Of a stretch of 64,000 nucleotides of DNA, positions 60,821 through 64,000 are shown in pieces (position 1 is the stretch's first letter; every line of letters begins with the position of its first letter). Under the pieces are notes generated by a model. The model had not been told where the DNA came from and searched no databases. It saw only the letters and a program-made list of their open reading frames with translations. Made by a program: the position numbers and the translations under genes. Source of the stretch: an uncultured Pseudomonadales bacterium (GTDB lineage Bacteria; Pseudomonadota; Gammaproteobacteria; Pseudomonadales; Pseudohongiellaceae); NCBI GenBank assembly GCA_947259995.1, contig CAMYOK010000007.1, positions 1 to 64,000 on the forward strand, read 5' to 3'.

Positions 60821-61866
60821 ACCAAATAGCCACCCTATCGCCGCAACTAAAGACCGTGGAACCTCCTATGTCAAATTCAGTAGAGTCAACTGAGCCCCCT
60901 CGCAAGTGGTATCGCGATACCTGGCAGGTCCCAGCATTCATTAAACGCAGCCTGCGCTCATGGAGTCTGTCATTCGTTGGCATCTTAGTCTTTGCGCTTT
61001 TGTGGCAAGGCACAGCGAATAATATCGACACCTCGCTTGGGCAATTTCCAGGCCCAGTGCAGGTTGTCGAGCAAATTCAAAATCTGTATAGCGAATACGG
61101 TCGTGAACAACAGCGCCGCGTCGACTTCTTTGCTAGACAAGAGGCGCGTAATGCGCAAATGCTTGCAGAAGATCCCAACGCCGACGTACGCATTCGCCCA
61201 TACACTGGCCGCCCTACCTTTGTCGATCAGATTCAGACCAGCCTTTGGACTGTCTCATTTGGTTTTGTGATCGCCATGTTTGTGGCGATCCCGCTCGGGG
61301 CTGTTTGTGGCTTAAGCGAGCCTGTGTATAACGCGATCAATCCTATAATCCAATTATTCAAACCGGTCTCTCCTTTAGCCTGGCTGCCACTGGTGACGAT
61401 GTTGGTGAGCGCCCTGTATGTAGCCGAAGACCCACTGTTCGAAAAATCCTTCGTGACTTCGGCAATCACTGTGGCCCTGTGCTGCCTTTGGCCAACGGTG
61501 ATCAATACCACTGTTGGTGTAAGCAGCGTCGACAAAGATCTTATCAATGTCAGCCGGGTGATCCGCCTACCCGCCCATACGCATTTATTGAAGATCGTGC
61601 TGCCCTCCGCAATCCCCTTGATCTTTACTGGCATGCGACTCTCGCTTGCGACCGGCTGGATGGTGCTCATTGCCGCCGAAATGCTGGCGCAAAACCCAGG
61701 GCTTGGAAAATTCATTTGGGATGAATTTCAAAATGGTAGCTCCGACTCTCTTAGCCGAATCATGGTCGCGGTACTTGTGATCGGGTTCATTGGACTCATT
61801 CTCGACAAACTCATGCTGGCGGTACAACGCTATGTGAGCTGGGACAAACAAACGGTGCTGCGCTAA
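60817..61866 (+). CDS. nrtB: Nitrate ABC transporter permease
   Basis: This 349-residue permease has an N-terminal membrane helix ([18 protein letters not shown]), a periplasmic segment (about 85-140) and a BPD_transp_1 core of five to six helices. The EAA-like loop is [50 protein letters not shown]. It pairs with the ATPase encoded next. It overlaps nrtA by four bases (ATGA), so translation is coupled. Confidence 0.9.
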   Translation: MNQIATLSPQLKTVEPPMSNSVESTEPPRKWYRDTWQVPAFIKRSLRSWSLSFVGILVFALLWQGTANNIDTSLGQFPGPVQVVEQIQNLYSEYGREQQRRVDFFARQEARNAQMLAEDPNADVRIRPYTGRPTFVDQIQTSLWTVSFGFVIAMFVAIPLGAVCGLSEPVYNAINPIIQLFKPVSPLAWLPLVTMLVSALYVAEDPLFEKSFVTSAITVALCCLWPTVINTTVGVSSVDKDLINVSRVIRLPAHTHLLKIVLPSAIPLIFTGMRLSLATGWMVLIAAEMLAQNPGLGKFIWDEFQNGSSDSLSRIMVAVLVIGFIGLILDKLMLAVQRYVSWDKQTVLR

Positions 61867-61888
61867 GACGCCAGTAAAGGAGAAAACG

Positions 61889-62689
61889 ATGCAAGCCTAC
61901 TTAGAAATTAGCAATGTTGGCATTGAGTTCAACACCGAAAGCGGTACCTTTCGCGCCCTGCAATCGGTCAATCTTAAGATTGCCAAAGGCGAGTTTGTCA
62001 CATTGATCGGACACTCCGGTTGTGGCAAATCGACGGTATTGAATATTCTCGCCGGCCTTCATCAAGCAACTGAAGGGGGCGTGATTCTTGATGGCAAAGA
62101 AGTTAACTCTCCCAGCCCCGATCGCGCCGTCGTATTCCAAAATCACGCGCTGCTGCCATGGTTAAGTGTCTATGACAATGTCGAGCTAGCGGTAAAGCAA
62201 ATCTTTCGCGGGCAGAAAAGCAAAGCAGAAATGCACGACTGGATCCAACACAATCTAGAGCTCGTGCATATCGAGCACGCAAGCAGCAAACGCCCCCACG
62301 AGATCTCTGGCGGCATGAAACAACGTGTTGGGATTGCTCGTTGTTTAGCCATGCAACCGAAAGTGCTGTTAATGGACGAGCCCTTTGGTGCATTGGATGC
62401 CTTAACTAAAGCGCACCTGCAAGATTCTTTGATGGAGATTCACAGCAACCTTGGCACAACAGTGGTCATGATTACCCATGATGTGGATGAGGCGGTCTTA
62501 CTATCGGACCGCATCGTCATGATGAGCAATGGCCCAGCTGCCAGCATAGGCGAAATCCTCGAAGTGCCATTGGCACGCCCGCGCAGCCGCCTAGAACTAG
62601 CCGACTCAGCGCAGTTCTTGCAGGCCCGCCAACGAGTGCTGCAATTCCTCTATGACAAACACAAATACCCAGGAACCGTGGCTGCCTAA
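61889..62689 (+). CDS. nrtD: Nitrate ABC transporter ATP-binding protein
   Basis: This 266-residue ATPase has Walker A GHSGCGKST, the signature ISGGMKQRVGIARCLA, Walker B VLLMDEPFG and the His switch MITHDVDEAV. It lacks the fused substrate-binding domain of cyanobacterial NrtC, so it corresponds to NrtD/NasD. It powers nitrate uptake with NrtA and NrtB. GGAG lies just upstream. Confidence 0.92.
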   Translation: MQAYLEISNVGIEFNTESGTFRALQSVNLKIAKGEFVTLIGHSGCGKSTVLNILAGLHQATEGGVILDGKEVNSPSPDRAVVFQNHALLPWLSVYDNVELAVKQIFRGQKSKAEMHDWIQHNLELVHIEHASSKRPHEISGGMKQRVGIARCLAMQPKVLLMDEPFGALDALTKAHLQDSLMEIHSNLGTTVVMITHDVDEAVLLSDRIVMMSNGPAASIGEILEVPLARPRSRLELADSAQFLQARQRVLQFLYDKHKYPGTVAA

Positions 62690-62726
62690 ACGCTAGGTCC
62701 TCTAATTAATTCGAGTGGAATGAATC

Positions 62727-64000
62727 ATGAACACGAAAAAAATTGTAGTTGTAGGCAACGGCATGGTGGGGCACTACTATGTCGAGAAAATGGCCGCGCT
62801 AGCGCAAGCCTTTGACATCACAGTGATCGGTGGCGAACCACGCCCTGCCTATGATCGCGTGCATCTTTCAGAAGTGTTCAACGGCAAAGACCCTGAAGAT
62901 CTCGCGCTGACAACACGTGAACATTATAAAGAGATTGGCGTCAAAGCCCATTTTGGCGATACGGTTGTCACGATCGATCGCGAGAAAAAGACTGTCATCA
63001 CCGAGCTCGGTCGACACTTCCCCTACGACAAGCTCATTCTAGCCACGGGTTCATACCCTTTTGTACCACCCGTCCCAGGTTCTGATGCCAAAGCCTGCCT
63101 CACTTACCGCACGATCGATGACTTGGGTGCCATCCGTGCGCAAGCACGGCTTGGTAAAGTCGGAGTGGTTGTTGGTGGTGGGCTGCTCGGCTTAGAGTGC
63201 GCTAATGCGCTTAAAAATCTTGGCCTTGAAACTCATGTGGTTGAATTTGCACCTGGCCTTATGGGGGTTCAGCTCGACGAAGGTGGTAGCGGCATGTTGC
63301 GCGCCATGATCGAAGAGCTCGACGTGCAAGTGCATACCAGCAAAGCGACGCAGAAAATTGTCCCGGGCAAGGATCATACTCTACGTATGGAGTTTGCCGA
63401 TGGCGGCGCACTCGAGACCGACTTGATTGTATTCTCTGCAGGTATTCGACCGAACGACCAACTCGCCAAACAGGCAGGTTTGGAAATTGGCGAGCGCGGC
63501 GGTATCGTCATCGACTATCACTGCCGCACTAGTGATTCAGATATTTTTGCCATCGGCGAGTGCGCCCTTTTTGGCGGCAAAATTTTCGGGCTCGTCGCAC
63601 CAGGCTACCGTATGGCCGATGCCGCGCTTAGCCAGCTCACCGATACGCCCCAGTCATTCCAAGGTGCAGACATGAGCACCAAGCTCAAACTCCTCGGCAT
63701 CGATGTGGGCTCCATTGGCGACTCACACGGCAAGACACTGATCGACGACAAAGTTCCCGCTAGCTTTCTTTATTCTAACGATCGCGAACGCGTCTATAAG
63801 AAGATCGTCGTAAGCCCCGATGGCAAAAAGCTACTTGGCGCTGTGCTGGTAGGCGATTGCAGCGACTATGACAATCTCTTGCAGCTCTATCTCAATGACA
63901 TGGATCTACCCGAGAACCCAGAACATATTATTCTTCCGGCGGACGATGGCAACAATGCAGCCTTTTCGGGCATGGAACTGCCACTGACTGCTACTATCTG
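62727..64000 (+). CDS. nirB: Assimilatory nitrite reductase large subunit (partial, 3' end beyond window)
   Basis: The open frame from the ATG gives about 424 residues without a stop. The N-terminus is a pyridine-nucleotide disulfide oxidoreductase domain: IVVVGNGMVGHYYVEKM (FAD), EPRPAYDRVHLSEVF, ATGSYPFVPPVPG, VGVVVGGGLLGLECANALKNLGL (NAD) and DIFAIGECALF. This is the NirB layout; the siroheme/iron-sulfur part lies outside. It starts 37 bp after nrtD. It reduces nitrite to ammonium with NADH. Confidence 0.9.
   Translation, partial: MNTKKIVVVGNGMVGHYYVEKMAALAQAFDITVIGGEPRPAYDRVHLSEVFNGKDPEDLALTTREHYKEIGVKAHFGDTVVTIDREKKTVITELGRHFPYDKLILATGSYPFVPPVPGSDAKACLTYRTIDDLGAIRAQARLGKVGVVVGGGLLGLECANALKNLGLETHVVEFAPGLMGVQLDEGGSGMLRAMIEELDVQVHTSKATQKIVPGKDHTLRMEFADGGALETDLIVFSAGIRPNDQLAKQAGLEIGERGGIVIDYHCRTSDSDIFAIGECALFGGKIFGLVAPGYRMADAALSQLTDTPQSFQGADMSTKLKLLGIDVGSIGDSHGKTLIDDKVPASFLYSNDRERVYKKIVVSPDGKKLLGAVLVGDCSDYDNLLQLYLNDMDLPENPEHIILPADDGNNAAFSGMELPLTATI

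Overview
The window looks like chromosomal DNA from a free-living, probably marine gammaproteobacterium. The support is a set of gammaproteobacterial housekeeping genes (speA and speB, yfbR, yaeQ, a DUF2058 gene, a DUF1415 gene, UPF0149 and CvfB families, a SrmB/RhlE-like helicase, a yqjD-yqjE-yqjK-like operon) together with large TonB-dependent receptors. I cannot name the genus. I see no rRNA, tRNA, CRISPR array, integrase or insertion sequence.

Layout. 1-9.6 kb (minus): a six-gene cluster led by an ECF sigma factor and a membrane anti-sigma factor, followed by an animal-type heme peroxidase, an unrecognised protein, a secreted TPR-CHAT protease and a secreted LRR protein that runs off the window edge. 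This is the best candidate for an undescribed system. 9.6-12.0 kb: a decayed methyltransferase gene, then a TetR regulator with an operator-embedded promoter and an exported haloacid dehalogenase-like protein. 12.0-16.4 kb: envelope and stress genes (DUF748, GSP17M-like, PLDc_N, AI-2E/PerM, yqjDEK-like). 16.6-26.1 kb: a hydroxyacid dehydrogenase, a TonB receptor, a SulP-USP pair, an unusual membrane LuxR protein and two envelope proteins. 26.2-32.9 kb: a complete RND efflux operon and its TetR regulator, each with a matching operator inside its promoter. 33-37.4 kb: arginine-to-putrescine genes, then UPF0149 and CvfB. 37.5-53.6 kb: a TonB receptor, an exported FAH-family protein, an MFS pump, PEP carboxylase, YfbR, an RNA helicase, an XRE regulator, an AbgT transporter and a three-domain redoxin/cytochrome c/copper monooxygenase-like protein. 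54-55.7 kb: a thiolase and a VOC protein.

55.7-64.0 kb is a nitrate-assimilation island on the plus strand: porin, nasT, nasS, nrtA, nrtB, nrtD and a partial nirB. The porin-nasT-nasS unit and the nrtABD-nirB unit each begin with an NtrC-like box, a sigma-54 promoter, and a leader RNA. In each leader an ANTAR-type hexaloop hairpin overlaps a factor-independent terminator. The inferred logic is that nitrogen limitation (NtrC/sigma-54) starts transcription, and nitrate released through NasS-NasT antitermination lets it continue. Because nasT and nasS lie behind one of the leaders, the circuit appears to regulate itself.

All family assignments are from reading motifs; no database search was run.
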